Origin: Halosolutus halophilus
GTDB taxonomy: Archaea; Halobacteriota; Halobacteria; Halobacteriales; Natrialbaceae
Length of the DNA: 64,000 bases
Direction: 5' to 3'
Assembly (NCBI RefSeq): GCF_022869805.1
Contig: NZ_CP094974.1
Location: forward strand, 2,542,001-2,606,000
Under the pieces are notes generated by a model that saw nothing but the letters and a program-made list of their open reading frames with translations, had not been told where the DNA came from and made no database searches. Below, piece by piece: positions 17,656-27,459 of the stretch (positions are counted from its first letter, which is position 1; the number at the start of each line of letters is the position of its first letter). The translations under genes were made by a program, and so were the position numbers.

Positions 17656-17716
17656 CCCGAGTCGTCGTTCCAGCGGGCCGATCGACGCCATTCCGTCGAC
17701 CTCTCGCTGCGGCGAT

Positions 17717-17727
17717 CGTTTATTACG
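17717..17727 (+). promoter_or_regulatory. TATA-like box of the DUF4336 gene
   Basis: CGTTTATTACG lies about 30 bp before ATG 17753 and about 20 bp before the alternative ATG 17741, compatible with a short-leader transcript. Confidence 0.5.
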
Positions 17728-17752
17728 CGCCACGTCGGATATGAGAAGTACG

Positions 17753-18433
17753 ATGCTCGACGAGCGGGGGCGGCAGCTGTGGACGTACGAAGAGCCGCTC
17801 CGGTTTTTCGGCGTGGATATCGGGCGAATCATGACGGTCGTTCGTCTCTCGAGCGGCGGTCTCTTCGTCCAGTCGCCGGCCGAGTTGACGGTCGAACTCC
17901 GGGAGGCGCTCGACGAACTCGGGGCCGTCCGGTTCGTGGCCCCGGCGAGCAAACTCCACGGGCACCTGTACATGGAACAGTACCGGGCGGCGTACCCGCG
18001 AGCCGAACTGCTCGCCGCGCCCGGTCTCGACGTTCGGCGGGCCGACCTGACGTTCGACCACCTTCTCGGCGATACGCCCGACCCCCGGTGGGCCACCGAT
18101 ATCGACCAGGTCGCGATCCTCGGCCACCGATGGCTCACCGAGATCGCGTACTGTCACCGGCACAGCGGGACGGTCGTTCTCGGGGACGTCGGCTTCCACG
18201 TCGATGAGACGAGCCCGCTGCAAACGCGACTCCTCGCACGGGCACTCGGCGTCTACGAGCGGGTCGCACCGCCGATCGAGTACCGGCTCACGGTGACCAA
18301 CGAGTCGACGTTTCGCCGATCGATCCGGGACGTCCTCGCGTGGGATTTCGATCGGGTGATTCCGGGGCACGGGGAGATCGTCGAGACCGGTGGAAAAGCG
18401 GCTGTCATCGACGGCTTCGACTGGGTACTGTAG
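17753..18433 (+). CDS. DUF4336 family, metallo-beta-lactamase-like hydrolase
   Basis: 226 residues. MTVVRLSSGGLFVQSPAEL, FVAPASKLHGHLYMEQYRAAYP, VVLGDVGFHV and VIPGHGEIVETGGK follow the strand order of MBL-fold proteins of the DUF4336 group; the metal sites are reduced relative to true beta-lactamases (a KLHGH segment instead of HxHxDH, with GHG near the C-terminus). Activity unknown. ATG 17753 is used; ATG 17741 would add MRST. Confidence 0.75.
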   Translation: MLDERGRQLWTYEEPLRFFGVDIGRIMTVVRLSSGGLFVQSPAELTVELREALDELGAVRFVAPASKLHGHLYMEQYRAAYPRAELLAAPGLDVRRADLTFDHLLGDTPDPRWATDIDQVAILGHRWLTEIAYCHRHSGTVVLGDVGFHVDETSPLQTRLLARALGVYERVAPPIEYRLTVTNESTFRRSIRDVLAWDFDRVIPGHGEIVETGGKAAVIDGFDWVL

Positions 18434-18452
18434 AAATCGTCTTCGGGGGGCC

Positions 18453-20372
18453 TTACTCGTCGTCTCCGTCCCGATCGACGGTCTCTTCGCGGATCGTCAT
18501 CCCCTTGCGGCCGAGGTGCTGGAGCTGACGACGGGCGAAGTCCTCTTCGCGGGTGCCACGCGTCGCGAGGACGTACACGAGCGCGCCGCCGGCGGGGCGC
18601 ATCGTTCGACCGGCGCGCTGGGTGCCCTGTCGGCGCGACCCGCCGAGTCCGGAGGCGACGATCGCCAGGTCCGCGGTCGGCAGGTCGATCCCTTCGTCGC
18701 CGACCCGCGAGACGACGAGCAGGTCGCGTTCGTTCCGGCGGAACTCGTCGAGCAATCGTCGACGCTCGTGGTGTGGGGTTTCCCCGCTGAGGAAGGGGAC
18801 GTCGAGGGCGGTCGCGAGGTCCCGGCCCTGGTCGAGGTAGTCGACGAAGACGAGCGCCTTCGAGTCGGGGTGGGCGGACAGCAGGTACCTGACCTCGTCG
18901 ACCTTGCCCCGGTTCCGGGCGGCGATCCGGTACTTCTCCTGGCCCTCCGCCGACGCGTAGGCGTTGCCCTGTTCCTCGTCACCCCACGGGACGTACCGGA
19001 TCTCGAGTTCCGGTTCGGCGACGAACCCGGACTCGAACAGCGCCTCCCAGTCGGTTCCGATCGGCGGACCGACGAGGGTGAAGATCTCGGTCTGGCGATC
19101 GTCCTCGCGGATCGGACTCGCGGAGAGGCCGAGTCGGTGCCGTGACTGCAGGTGGGTGCTCCGGCGGTAAACGTCCGAGGGAACGTGCTGGCACTCGTCG
19201 AAGATCACGAGCCCCCACTCGCGGTCGTCGAACAGCGACCGGTGGCGGTCCATACCCGCGATCTGGTAGGTCGCGATCGTCACTGGGCGAACCTCCTTCC
19301 GGCCGCCGTGGTACTGGCCGATCTGGCCGGGCTCGAGCGAGGTGTAGTCGACGATCGTATCGGCCCACTGCCGGGCCAGGTCTCGACTCGGCACGAGAAC
19401 CAGCGTCTCGCCCTCGATGTGGGCCATCGCGCCCACGGCTGCGACGGTCTTGCCGCTGCCCGGCGGACCGACGAAGACGCCCTCGCCCGCCTCGGCGAAC
19501 CGATCGACCCACGTCCGCTGGTAGTCCCGGAGCCGAACCTGGAGGTCGATCGGCAAGGCCTCGCCGGCATCCAGGTCGCGGTGGTCCCGTACCGGGTAGC
19601 CGGCTTCGTAGAGGATCCGTTTGATCGCAGCCTCGGATCCCTCGCGAACCCAGTCCTCCGTGTCGGAGATCGGCGCGTGAACGTGCTCTTCGTCGAGTTT
19701 CTGGCGAGCGACGTTCCCCATGATCTCGGCGCTGTTGGCTTCGAGGACGGTGTAGCCCTCCTCGTGGGTCGCGAGCCGGAACTGGTGGGCCCGGTCCCAC
19801 TGGCTCTCGACCCAGTCTTCGAGCGCGTCCGATCGACGACCGAGCGCCTGTCGCATCGTTCGACGGAGGGCGTCGAAGCTGTCGTGGGGCGTCTGCCAGA
19901 CGTCCTCGGGCCTGACCACGTAGCGATAGCCCTGGTCGCCGTTGGTGTCTGCGAGGTGGGCGAACTGGGAGAGTTGTGCGCGCGTGAACTGGGCGGGACG
20001 ATCGACGACGATTTCGCGGCGTTTCGGGAACACGACCACGCGTTCCCGATCGGTCAGGTCCTCCAGTTCGCTGGGGTACCAGACGACCGGATCGGTCCCG
20101 ACGGAGAGCCGCTGGAGGTCGCCGCCGTCGGCGAGGTCCTCGAGCGCCTCGCTGGCCGTCTCGTGGGAGACGTCGAGCGCGCGGGCGACGGCGGCCGCGG
20201 TCAGCACCGGCCGTCCGACCTCCTGTGAGGCGTCGTGAAAGTCCGCGAGCGAGAACCGATCGGCCGCGTCCTCGTCACGATCCGCGGTCGGCGTGGTGCC
20301 TTCGCTCGGCGCTGGCTGCTCGGCGTCGATCGATTCGTCGGGGTCGGCTGGCGAGGACCAGTCGTCAGTCAC
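18453..20372 (-). CDS. XPB/Rad25-type DNA repair helicase
   Basis: 639 residues from GTG 20372 (TDDWSSPADPDES). After an acidic linker and a helix-turn-helix-like segment comes a two-RecA SF2 core: Walker A GPPGSGKT, box II DECQH, SASPIREDD carrying the XPB RED motif, VFVDYLDQGRD and the motif VI segment QRAGRTMRP. Archaeal XPB unwinds DNA and often acts with the nuclease Bax1; no bax1 is visible next to it here. Convergent with the DUF4336 gene with only 19 bp between the stops. Confidence 0.9.
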   Translation of the reverse strand: MTDDWSSPADPDESIDAEQPAPSEGTTPTADRDEDAADRFSLADFHDASQEVGRPVLTAAAVARALDVSHETASEALEDLADGGDLQRLSVGTDPVVWYPSELEDLTDRERVVVFPKRREIVVDRPAQFTRAQLSQFAHLADTNGDQGYRYVVRPEDVWQTPHDSFDALRRTMRQALGRRSDALEDWVESQWDRAHQFRLATHEEGYTVLEANSAEIMGNVARQKLDEEHVHAPISDTEDWVREGSEAAIKRILYEAGYPVRDHRDLDAGEALPIDLQVRLRDYQRTWVDRFAEAGEGVFVGPPGSGKTVAAVGAMAHIEGETLVLVPSRDLARQWADTIVDYTSLEPGQIGQYHGGRKEVRPVTIATYQIAGMDRHRSLFDDREWGLVIFDECQHVPSDVYRRSTHLQSRHRLGLSASPIREDDRQTEIFTLVGPPIGTDWEALFESGFVAEPELEIRYVPWGDEEQGNAYASAEGQEKYRIAARNRGKVDEVRYLLSAHPDSKALVFVDYLDQGRDLATALDVPFLSGETPHHERRRLLDEFRRNERDLLVVSRVGDEGIDLPTADLAIVASGLGGSRRQGTQRAGRTMRPAGGALVYVLATRGTREEDFARRQLQHLGRKGMTIREETVDRDGDDE

Positions 20373-20785
20373 TGACGTGGCTAACGCCGGTGGGGGTAAA
20401 CCGATTTCGCTCGGCGCGCTGGTGGTGTCGATCCGGGAACGGGGTTCGAGGACGCGTCGTCCGGCCGTTGGCCGGACGAAGGCGGTAGTGGTGAGCGGAT
20501 ACCGCACGGGGGCGTTGCGATGCAAACTAGATAACTATTGCGGTAATCCGTCCGAAACTCGGCTGCCGGCGTGGACTAGCCGACCCGTCGAGGACCGGCC
20601 CGAGTACTGTCGGATACCCGTCCGAGAGTACTGTCTAGCACCGATCCGACTGCCGTCGATCGCCCGTCCCCCTGGTCCTGGCACTGGACCGCGATTCGGC
20701 CGCTATCGACGGGGGACGAACCGGCCCCCTCGTCTGCTGGCGTCTCGCCCAACAGTATATCCCGGTGGACGGTGTACGTGTTCGC
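20373..20785. other. Divergent promoter region
   Basis: 413 bp between the helicase and the 58-residue gene. It includes an AT-rich run (AACTAGATAACTATTGCGG, about 20525) that may hold the helicase promoter, and the TATA box at about 20754. No gene seen. Confidence 0.35.
20753..20761 (+). promoter_or_regulatory. TATA box of the 58-residue gene
   Basis: CAGTATATC is centred about 29 bp before ATG 20786. This spacing picks ATG 20786 over the in-frame GTG 20765 as the start of a leaderless message. Confidence 0.6.
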
Positions 20786-20962
20786 ATGTTTCGTGCGATT
20801 CTCCCGGAAGGACAGATCGTCTGTGAGCGGTACGATCAGGTGGAGGAGGGAGTCGAACTGTACGACGAGAACGACCAGTTCGTCGCGTTCGTTCCGTACA
20901 ACAATCTCCACGCGCTGGTCGACGAGGACACCTACCTGGGAGACGATCGATCGATCATGTAG
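20786..20962 (+). CDS. Small acidic haloarchaeal protein
   Basis: 58 residues: MFRAILPEGQIVCERYDQVEEG ... FVPYNNLHALVDED. The composition is strongly acidic and the pattern suggests a small beta-rich fold. Its 3' end overlaps the convergent tfb gene by 8 bp. Short orphan proteins of this look are common and conserved among haloarchaea; the function is unknown. Confidence 0.7.
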   Translation: MFRAILPEGQIVCERYDQVEEGVELYDENDQFVAFVPYNNLHALVDEDTYLGDDRSIM

Positions 20963-21905
20963 CCGGCGACTGATCGATCGCTTCGAGCTGTTCGCGATAC
21001 CGGTTCCTGACGGTGACGACCGTCGTCTGTGCGGTGTCGGCGACGGCACGCTGCGGGATCGTCTCGTCACAGAGCAAGCCGGCGGCGTAGATCGCGGCGG
21101 CGGCGAACCCGGTCGGCGATTTGCCCGAGTGTAGCCCCTGTTCGGTCGTCTCGTCGATGATTTCGACCGCTTTGGTCTCGACGTCCTTGTCGACGTCGAG
21201 TTCGGAGCAGAACCGAGGCACGAATTGTCGGGGATTCGTCGGCTCCAGGTTGATGCCGAGTTCGTCGGCGATGTACCGGTACGTGCGGCCGATCTCGCGT
21301 TGGTCGACCCTGGAGACGGAGGTCACTTCCTCGAGGCTGCGCGGAATGCCCTCCTTTCGACAGGCCGTGTAGAGCGCACTGGTTGCGACCCCCTCGATCG
21401 ATCGGCCGCGGATGAGGTCCTGTTCGAGTGCCTGTCGATAGATGACGCTCGCAGTCTCTTTGACGGGTTTCGGGACCCCGAGCGCGCTGACCATCCGGTC
21501 GATCTCGGACAGGGCGTACTTGAGGTTCCGTTCCCCGGCGTTTTTCGTTCTGATTCGTTCCTGCCAGACGCGGAGCCGATGGAGTTGGCCGTGTTTGTCG
21601 GCCGACATCGAGTGACCGTTCGCGTCCCGGTTTCGCCAGTCGATCGTCGTGGTCAGTCCCCGGTCGTGCATCGACTGGGTGAGCGGGGCACCGACGCGGG
21701 AGAGTTCGTCGTGCTCCTGTGCATTGAAGGCACGCCACTCCGGACCGTAGTCGATCGGATCTTCCGTGAGAACCAGCCCACACTCCTCGCAGACACGCTC
21801 GCTGCGGTCCGGGTCGTGAATGATCGTGTCGGTTTCGCAGTCGGGACACAGCCCGGGCTCCGCCTCCTGGGAATCGGTCCTGGTATCGATGATAGACTGC
21901 GTCAT
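20955..21905 (-). CDS. tfb: Transcription initiation factor IIB (TFB)
   Basis: 316 residues. The N-terminal zinc ribbon (CPDC ... CEEC) is followed by the B-finger/linker (DYGPEWRAFNAQEHDELSRVG) and two cyclin-like repeats (about 115-210 and 215-305) that bind TBP and the BRE element. ATG 21905 (MTQSIIDTRTD) is the natural start. Haloarchaea carry several TFBs with different promoter preferences; this may be relevant to the unusual element found upstream of the surface genes in the second half of the window, though no direct link is shown. Confidence 0.93.
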   Translation of the reverse strand: MTQSIIDTRTDSQEAEPGLCPDCETDTIIHDPDRSERVCEECGLVLTEDPIDYGPEWRAFNAQEHDELSRVGAPLTQSMHDRGLTTTIDWRNRDANGHSMSADKHGQLHRLRVWQERIRTKNAGERNLKYALSEIDRMVSALGVPKPVKETASVIYRQALEQDLIRGRSIEGVATSALYTACRKEGIPRSLEEVTSVSRVDQREIGRTYRYIADELGINLEPTNPRQFVPRFCSELDVDKDVETKAVEIIDETTEQGLHSGKSPTGFAAAAIYAAGLLCDETIPQRAVADTAQTTVVTVRNRYREQLEAIDQSPAT

Positions 21906-22638
21906 CAGTACCGGGAGCAAACCGTGCGGACACTGTAAGGGGTTCACATGGTTTCGCGGGAAACCCCGACTTACTGTGAAACCCAAAGAGAGAAGGAAGA
22001 TGACCGACACTCCCGTCCCATCCGCCCGTTCGGGCGGACGACGTTCGTGCCGAAACCGTGTCCCATCGGTTACGTCCGGGCGCGACGGACCGATCGACGA
22101 TCCGACGCCCCAGCGTGAGCAACGTGAACACGCCACATGAATCGTTTCCATCGTTTCGGTGAGGTCACGAAGTAAATCGCGTGTTCATCGCGTAAATGGG
22201 TGTTTCCAGTTCGAACCGACGTTTGCTTTTATGTCGTTGCAGTCGAACGTTCTGTACTAGTGCCGTGTTGCCGATCTGCCCGCCGGACCGTGGTCGACGC
22301 CCGTGTCCCCGCGTCCGCCAACGACGTACGCCAACGATACGTCCACACAACCGTTCGATACCAACAGTCGTCGCGTCCGATGTGATGCGACGTCGCTGGA
22401 GTCTGCGGGATCCGCGGAGACGCTGGCCGCGAAGACGATCCGTACCGTGTTTGCAGCCGGTGCAAAACGTGGCCGTGCTTAAGAGTGTCACTGTTGGTGT
22501 ACAACTTGGTGTGTCAATCGTGATTGCGAGCCCAACGAACGTACAACGGTCACTGTCGGTCCCGCAGTCCGGTGATCTTCTCGATCGTCGACTCTGGGAG
22601 TGCTGGCGTGGACGACCAGCGTCCGGAGGTCAGCGATA
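21906..22638. other. Divergent upstream region of tfb and the DUF7344-type gene
   Basis: 733 bp. Near tfb a partial inverted repeat GGTTTCGCGGGAAACC (about 21950-21966) could be an operator. At 22625-22630 GGAGGT lies 8 nt before ATG 22639, a good Shine-Dalgarno site. No gene seen between. Confidence 0.4.
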
Positions 22639-23235
22639 ATGTCTTCGATCGATACATCGTTACCTGACGAAATCGCCTCCGTTGCGGATTCCGACGAAGA
22701 AGAGCGACTCTCGAAGGACGTCATTTTCGAACTGCTGAAGAACCGCCGCCGCCGAGAAGTCCTCACGTACTTGCTCGAGGCCGACGAGACGGTCACGCTC
22801 GGTGAACTCGCCGAACAGATCGCCGCCTGGGAGAACGACACGGAAGTCAACGCCCTCAGTTCGGATCAGCGTAAACGGGTGTACGTCGCCCTCTACCAGA
22901 CCCACCTGCCCAAGATGGACGACGCCGGAATCGTCGAGTACGACCAGGATCGGGGGCTGATCTCGCTGTCGGACAACGCCGATCTACTGATGATGTACCT
23001 GGATACGGATACCCACCGACAGGACCGCTGGGATCGGTGGTACGCCCTGCTCAGCGTGATCGGGGCGGCCCTCGTCGGCGCCGCGGTTCTCGGCGTTCCG
23101 GTGCTGTCCGCGATTTCGCCGATCGCGCTCGCAGGCGTCGTCGTCGTCGCGTTTTTCCTGCTGTCCGTGGCCCACGTCGTGACGAACCGGCAACGCGAAC
23201 AGTCGGTCGACGGGAAACTGTCGCGGATCGAGTGA
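22639..23235 (+). CDS. DUF7344-type winged-helix membrane protein
   Basis: 198 residues. The N-terminal winged-helix domain (about 22-110: LSKDVIFELLKNRRRREVLTYLLEADETVTLGELAEQIAAWEN ... KRVYVALYQTHLPKMDDAGIVEYD) is followed by two hydrophobic helices (about 137-177). This architecture is typical of the haloarchaeal DUF7344 group, thought to be membrane-tethered regulators. A strong Shine-Dalgarno sequence precedes ATG 22639. It borders the surface-gene region and could regulate it, which is only an idea from position. Confidence 0.85.
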   Translation: MSSIDTSLPDEIASVADSDEEERLSKDVIFELLKNRRRREVLTYLLEADETVTLGELAEQIAAWENDTEVNALSSDQRKRVYVALYQTHLPKMDDAGIVEYDQDRGLISLSDNADLLMMYLDTDTHRQDRWDRWYALLSVIGAALVGAAVLGVPVLSAISPIALAGVVVVAFFLLSVAHVVTNRQREQSVDGKLSRIE

Positions 23236-23509
23236 CCGCCGGTCGGTGGCGCGTTCGCGAACCGGTCGCCGGCCCGGTGTCGATCGCGTCTCCCACTCTC
23301 CCCGCGTCGCCGATAGAGCGGCTTCGATTCTACCTGAGAGATCTTTTCCGGAAAGGACTGTTACCGCTGTATCCGAAGCGGTCGTACGACGCAACTGCGA
23401 AATCGTCTCCGCGTGACCGATTCCACGGGATCGATCGTCGCCACTCGAGCGGATCGACGGACGAACCGATCCGTGACGGCGGGACCGGCACAGAAAACGA
23501 AACCGGAGA

Positions 23510-25594
23510 CTACCGGTTGCGAGCGTTGTGCTGGACGTCGACTGCGGCGTCACCCAGGAGCGTGAACTCCTCGATGTTCCCCTCGAACCAGTAGGCGTCG
23601 AGCCAGTCCCCGACGACGCCGCGAACGGCCGCCCCCTCGACGACGTCTTCGTCGTCGATCGACGCGCCCTGGTAGTCGGACGCGACGACCGAACCGCTGG
23701 CTTCGAAGGCGTAACTCGAGACGTCGTCGGACTCGGTGCCGTCAATGACCAGCGCGTGTGGCAGGAACTCGTGCTCGCCGTACTCGCTGACGTCGATCTC
23801 CTCCCCGTCGAGGAAGACGTCGGCCTCCCCGTCGGTGAACGTCACGTCGGTCAGCGCACCCGAGAACCGGAACGTCTGCGTGGTGTCGGCGATCGAACTC
23901 TGGACGGTCGACCCCGAAACCGTCGTGGCGTCGTCGTCCGGGTCCGCGTCCGCGTCGAGTTCGATCGTTCCGTCGACGGTAATCTCGTAGCTCGCCGGCG
24001 TCCCCCGACCCTCGACTTCGAGGACGTGGGGCAGGTCGGGCCCGTACTCGGCCGGGTCGAGTTCCTCACCGTTTTGCACCGCCGTACCCGGGCCGTCGAC
24101 GGTCAGTTGCTCGAGGTCGCCGCTGAATCGGAACGCGTCCTTCCAGTCGGCGACCACGCCGTGGACGAATCCGTCCTCGATGGTGTCTTCCTCGTCGATC
24201 GAGGCACCGTCGACGGTAGCCTTCTCGACGTCGCCGTCGACAGCGAACTCGTAGCGGGTCGCGTCCGACGAGTCGCCGTCGATCAGGATGACGTTCTCGA
24301 GGACGTCGTCGAAGTCGTCGGGGTCGACCTCGGTGCCGTTGACGCGGACGGCCGCGTCGCCGTCGACGCTGAGCCGTTCGATCTCGCCGGCGAACCGCCA
24401 CGCGTCGAGGTAGTCGGCAACGGTTCCGCTGGCGTGTGTCCCGTCGACCTCGGCTGCGTCGTCGATCGTCGCGTCGTCGTCGGTGCTCGGCTCGACCGCG
24501 TCGCTGACGACGAACTCGTAGCTCGTCGTGTCGCCCGTGCCGTCGCCGTCGAAGACGACCACGTTCGGGAGTTCGTGGTCCGCGTCGTCGGCTGGCTCGT
24601 CCTCGGCGGCGGAGCCGGCACTCGAACCGGAACTACCGCCCGATGCGGCTTCTTTTGCGGACGTGGGAACCCCGTCGGGGATCGAGAGGTCGGGATCCCG
24701 CGAGACGCCGCTGGCGACGTTCACGGACGATCCGCTCGCCCGCTGGATCGTTCCGCGGTAGCCGCCGCTCTCGAAGGTTGCGCGGCCGGGCGATCCGTTG
24801 GCTCCGGCGACCATCGCGTATGGGTACGGCCCGTCGGCGAAGTGAGAGTCGCGGATCGTGACCGTCCCGCCGTTCCAGACCCAGACCGGGCGGCCGCTCG
24901 TCTCGATGAACCCGCCGTAGCCCGGGCCGTAGTCGGTGGTATCGTTGTACGCGACGCAGTTGACGATCTCGTCGTTGCCGCCTGCACACCGGAACGTCGA
25001 GACGCCGTTGTTCTTGCCGAAACAGTTCTCGAAACGAACGCTGCCGCCGTAGGCGGTGTTGGAACAGTAGAACCCGTTGTTCGGGTACCCCTGCACGTTG
25101 CAGCGGCGGAACGTCACGTCCGCATTACTGTTCCGGTGCATGAAGACGGCACCGGGGCCGTGGACGAAACTCGCGCCCTCTTTCGTCGCCCCGTCGCCGA
25201 GGTAGACGTTCTCGACGAGGATGTCTCCGCTGCCGGCGGTGATCGAGATCATGAACTGGCCGCCGCGGTAGAGACCCTCGAATCCGATGTTCCGGACGGC
25301 GGAATCGCCCCCCTCGATGAGGATCAGGAAGTCGTTCCCGGTCGTGAGGTCGATCAGTTTGTTCTCGTAGGTCTCGCCGCGACCGACCCTGACGACCTGT
25401 CCGTGCGCTTTCACGACGTCGTAGTCGTCGTCCGCGCCGGCGGCGCCGGTGAACGCTGCCGCCGCGGTCGTCGCCCCGGCGAGCTTCATGTACGATCGTC
25501 GGTGTAGTAATCCGCTATTACCGCGCTCGTCGGCCGACTCGGCGCCGGTATCGACGGTCCGCTCTTCGTTCGGTACTGAAGGGTCGCGTGTCAT
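23510..25594 (-). CDS. Tat-exported beta-helix protein with four C-terminal repeat modules
   Basis: 694 residues. Tat signal with twin arginine (HRRSYMKLAGATTAAAAF) near residue 32, then a right-handed parallel beta-helix domain (about 70-300) rich in Asn/Gly ladders (VRNIGFEG, VENVYLGDG, RRCNVQGYPNNGF). After a Ser/Gly linker come four about 88-residue modules starting near residues 343, 431, 521 and 610, each with a [V/A]L-x-[V/I]DG opening, a DAxRFxG-like strand and a DPxEF/Y-like end. It is likely a secreted polysaccharide-binding or -modifying protein. No catalytic residues can be named. Paralogue of 26200 and 51607. Confidence 0.85.
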   Translation of the reverse strand: MTRDPSVPNEERTVDTGAESADERGNSGLLHRRSYMKLAGATTAAAAFTGAAGADDDYDVVKAHGQVVRVGRGETYENKLIDLTTGNDFLILIEGGDSAVRNIGFEGLYRGGQFMISITAGSGDILVENVYLGDGATKEGASFVHGPGAVFMHRNSNADVTFRRCNVQGYPNNGFYCSNTAYGGSVRFENCFGKNNGVSTFRCAGGNDEIVNCVAYNDTTDYGPGYGGFIETSGRPVWVWNGGTVTIRDSHFADGPYPYAMVAGANGSPGRATFESGGYRGTIQRASGSSVNVASGVSRDPDLSIPDGVPTSAKEAASGGSSGSSAGSAAEDEPADDADHELPNVVVFDGDGTGDTTSYEFVVSDAVEPSTDDDATIDDAAEVDGTHASGTVADYLDAWRFAGEIERLSVDGDAAVRVNGTEVDPDDFDDVLENVILIDGDSSDATRYEFAVDGDVEKATVDGASIDEEDTIEDGFVHGVVADWKDAFRFSGDLEQLTVDGPGTAVQNGEELDPAEYGPDLPHVLEVEGRGTPASYEITVDGTIELDADADPDDDATTVSGSTVQSSIADTTQTFRFSGALTDVTFTDGEADVFLDGEEIDVSEYGEHEFLPHALVIDGTESDDVSSYAFEASGSVVASDYQGASIDDEDVVEGAAVRGVVGDWLDAYWFEGNIEEFTLLGDAAVDVQHNARNR

Positions 25595-26199
25595 ACAGAC
25601 GGTAATCCGAGACTACCCGCATAAACTTTCCCATCTACTTAACCTAAATTTTACAGACTATAATAGATATCGTAGTGTTCGTTACGTATTATATGAGTTT
25701 TCTGCTCTGGAATTATACGAATGGAAAATTTCGAACGGCGTACGGGTAACTCCGGGTTACCTGAACCTGACGGCCCGATCGAGCACCAGCGGAGCGGGTG
25801 CTCGGCTCCTGTCGCTGAGGTGACCGCTCCATCGATCGCTCCGTGAACGATCGAAGGCCGGAATCTCGATCGTCCGTCCGGGGACGATCAGCTATTACAC
25901 GTCACTCGGAGAGAACGCCCGCGACTGAAGTCGCGGAGAAGTCACTACGGCAATCGACTCCCGATACCGGGCCAGAACCGATCGGATCGGAAAACGAGTG
26001 GTGGAACGGCGGCGACGAGAAGAGCGGGAGTATCGAGACGGTGACGGAAAGCGGAACGCCGTTTCGGCCGGGGCGGGAAGCGTCAGCGGCAACCGGGGCG
26101 GAGGCGTTCGAAGGTGAGGTCCGGAGGACCGGTCGGCGTCAGCGGGGGTCTCTGATGGCGGGTGCGTCAGCGGGGACCGGTGGAGGGAGTGGCTCGTCG
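25595..26199. other. Upstream region of the first beta-helix gene
   Basis: 605 bp. The left 120 bp is AT-rich and contains the promoter block shared with the next beta-helix gene. The right two thirds is GC-rich with shadow frames only; I saw no remnant of the repeat modules that the shorter paralogue lacks. Confidence 0.4.
25620..25657 (-). promoter_or_regulatory. Conserved promoter block of the 694-aa beta-helix gene
   Basis: Read on the minus strand: TCTGTAAAATTTAGG, then GGGAAAGTTTATG about 26 nt before the ATG. The same arrangement occurs at 27174-27211. TTTAT is the likely TATA box; the TCTGTAAAWTT part may be BRE plus a specific site. Confidence 0.6.
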
Positions 26200-27147
26200 C
26201 TACTCGCTGGAGCCGCTGGCGGCTTCTTCGGCGGAGGTCGGGACGCCGTCCGGCATGAACGCCTCGGGATCGGTTCCGACGTCGTCCTCGAGTTGAACGG
26301 TCGAACCGGCGTGTTCGGCGATGCCGGCCTGCTCGTCGTAATCGGAGTCGCGAACGGTGACGGTCGTCGCGCTCCCGTTCGCGCCGGCGTCGATCGCCGT
26401 GTTCTGTCCGTTCATCTCGATCTGGCAGCCCTCGACTTCGATCGTGCCGGGTGCCCACGCCCAGATGCCACGTCCGGCGTACCCCTCGTCATCGACGTAG
26501 ACGCTGGAGTTGGTGACTTTGCTGCCTTCGGTCGCGAGGCGGAAGTGCGAGACGTAACAGTTGGCGGCGAAACTGCCGTCGATGTGGACCGTCCCGCCGC
26601 CGCCGGTCCCGGGCGCGGACGCGTAGATCGCGTTGTCCGCGTAGCCCTGGATGTTGACGTTCTGGATGTCGAGGTGGCCGCTGTGGTCCGGGTGGACCCA
26701 GAACGCGGTCTGGCCGTGGCCGCTCGAACTCGCGTTGCGGTCGTCGGCACCGTCGCCGAGATAGACGTTCTCGACGGTACTCGTGTTCCCACCCGTGTCG
26801 GCGACCCCGAACGTCGCGGAGCCGGTCCCGGAGGTGTTCTTGCCCTTGAACCCGATGTTTCTGATCGTCCAGTCGGTTCCCTGGGCGGTGATGACGATGT
26901 CCTTCCCGGTGGTGAGGTCGATCAGTTTGTTCTCCCAGGTCTCTCCATCGTCGACGTTGATGGTCTGACCCTCGGCCGGGATTTCCTCGTACTCCTCGTC
27001 GGCCGTCGCGGAACCGGCCACGCCGGCGGTGACCGTCGCGGCTGCGGCGGTCGCGATCGATCGCACGTAGTTCCGGCGACTTAATCGTATGTTACGGCCG
27101 TTGTTCGGAGCGGTGTCCGCTTCGGACGTACGGGGATTCTGCGCCAT
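26200..27147 (-). CDS. Tat-exported beta-helix protein, short form
   Basis: 315 residues. Twin-arginine signal (SRRNYVRSIATAAAATVTAG), then the same beta-helix pattern as its neighbours (ENKLIDLTTGKDIVI, IRNIGFKGKN, VENVYLGDGADD, NVNIQGYADNAIYA). It ends with the linker-start PDGVPTSAEEAASGSSE, the exact point where the 694- and 526-residue paralogues continue into their repeat modules. It is therefore either a natural single-domain form or a truncation. The promoter block is shared with the upstream-coded paralogue. Confidence 0.85.
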   Translation of the reverse strand: MAQNPRTSEADTAPNNGRNIRLSRRNYVRSIATAAAATVTAGVAGSATADEEYEEIPAEGQTINVDDGETWENKLIDLTTGKDIVITAQGTDWTIRNIGFKGKNTSGTGSATFGVADTGGNTSTVENVYLGDGADDRNASSSGHGQTAFWVHPDHSGHLDIQNVNIQGYADNAIYASAPGTGGGGTVHIDGSFAANCYVSHFRLATEGSKVTNSSVYVDDEGYAGRGIWAWAPGTIEVEGCQIEMNGQNTAIDAGANGSATTVTVRDSDYDEQAGIAEHAGSTVQLEDDVGTDPEAFMPDGVPTSAEEAASGSSE

Positions 27148-27459
27148 ACAGTTCCGTAACTTCGGCTTACACTCATAAACTTTTCCTTGCCAATATGGAT
27201 TAAATTTACAGAATGTATTCCTCGCACTACAGAATCGGTCAGAATGTACGGGGAAATAGTGCCAAAGTTATGACTGTAGACGCTGAACTGAAGCGGTCGA
27301 CTGGCGCGACAAACTCCACGTTTCCCGAGTAAATACGCCACTACCGCTCGATTTCGGCGGTCGTACTGCCTGAGGGACCCCGCTCGGTAGGGTCACGGTC
27401 CTCCGAGAAACAGTCGACCAGTTCGGGCAGTCACGGATTACGATCGACGGAATCGATCG
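27148..27459. other. Upstream region of the short beta-helix gene
   Basis: 312 bp, AT-rich at the left end (promoter block), GC-rich at the right. No gene seen. Confidence 0.35.
27174..27211 (-). promoter_or_regulatory. Conserved promoter block of the short beta-helix gene
   Basis: Minus-strand reading: TTCTGTAAATTTAATCC, then GGAAAAGTTTATGAG about 27 nt before the ATG at 27147. It matches the block upstream of the 694-residue paralogue, so the two are probably co-regulated. Confidence 0.6.
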
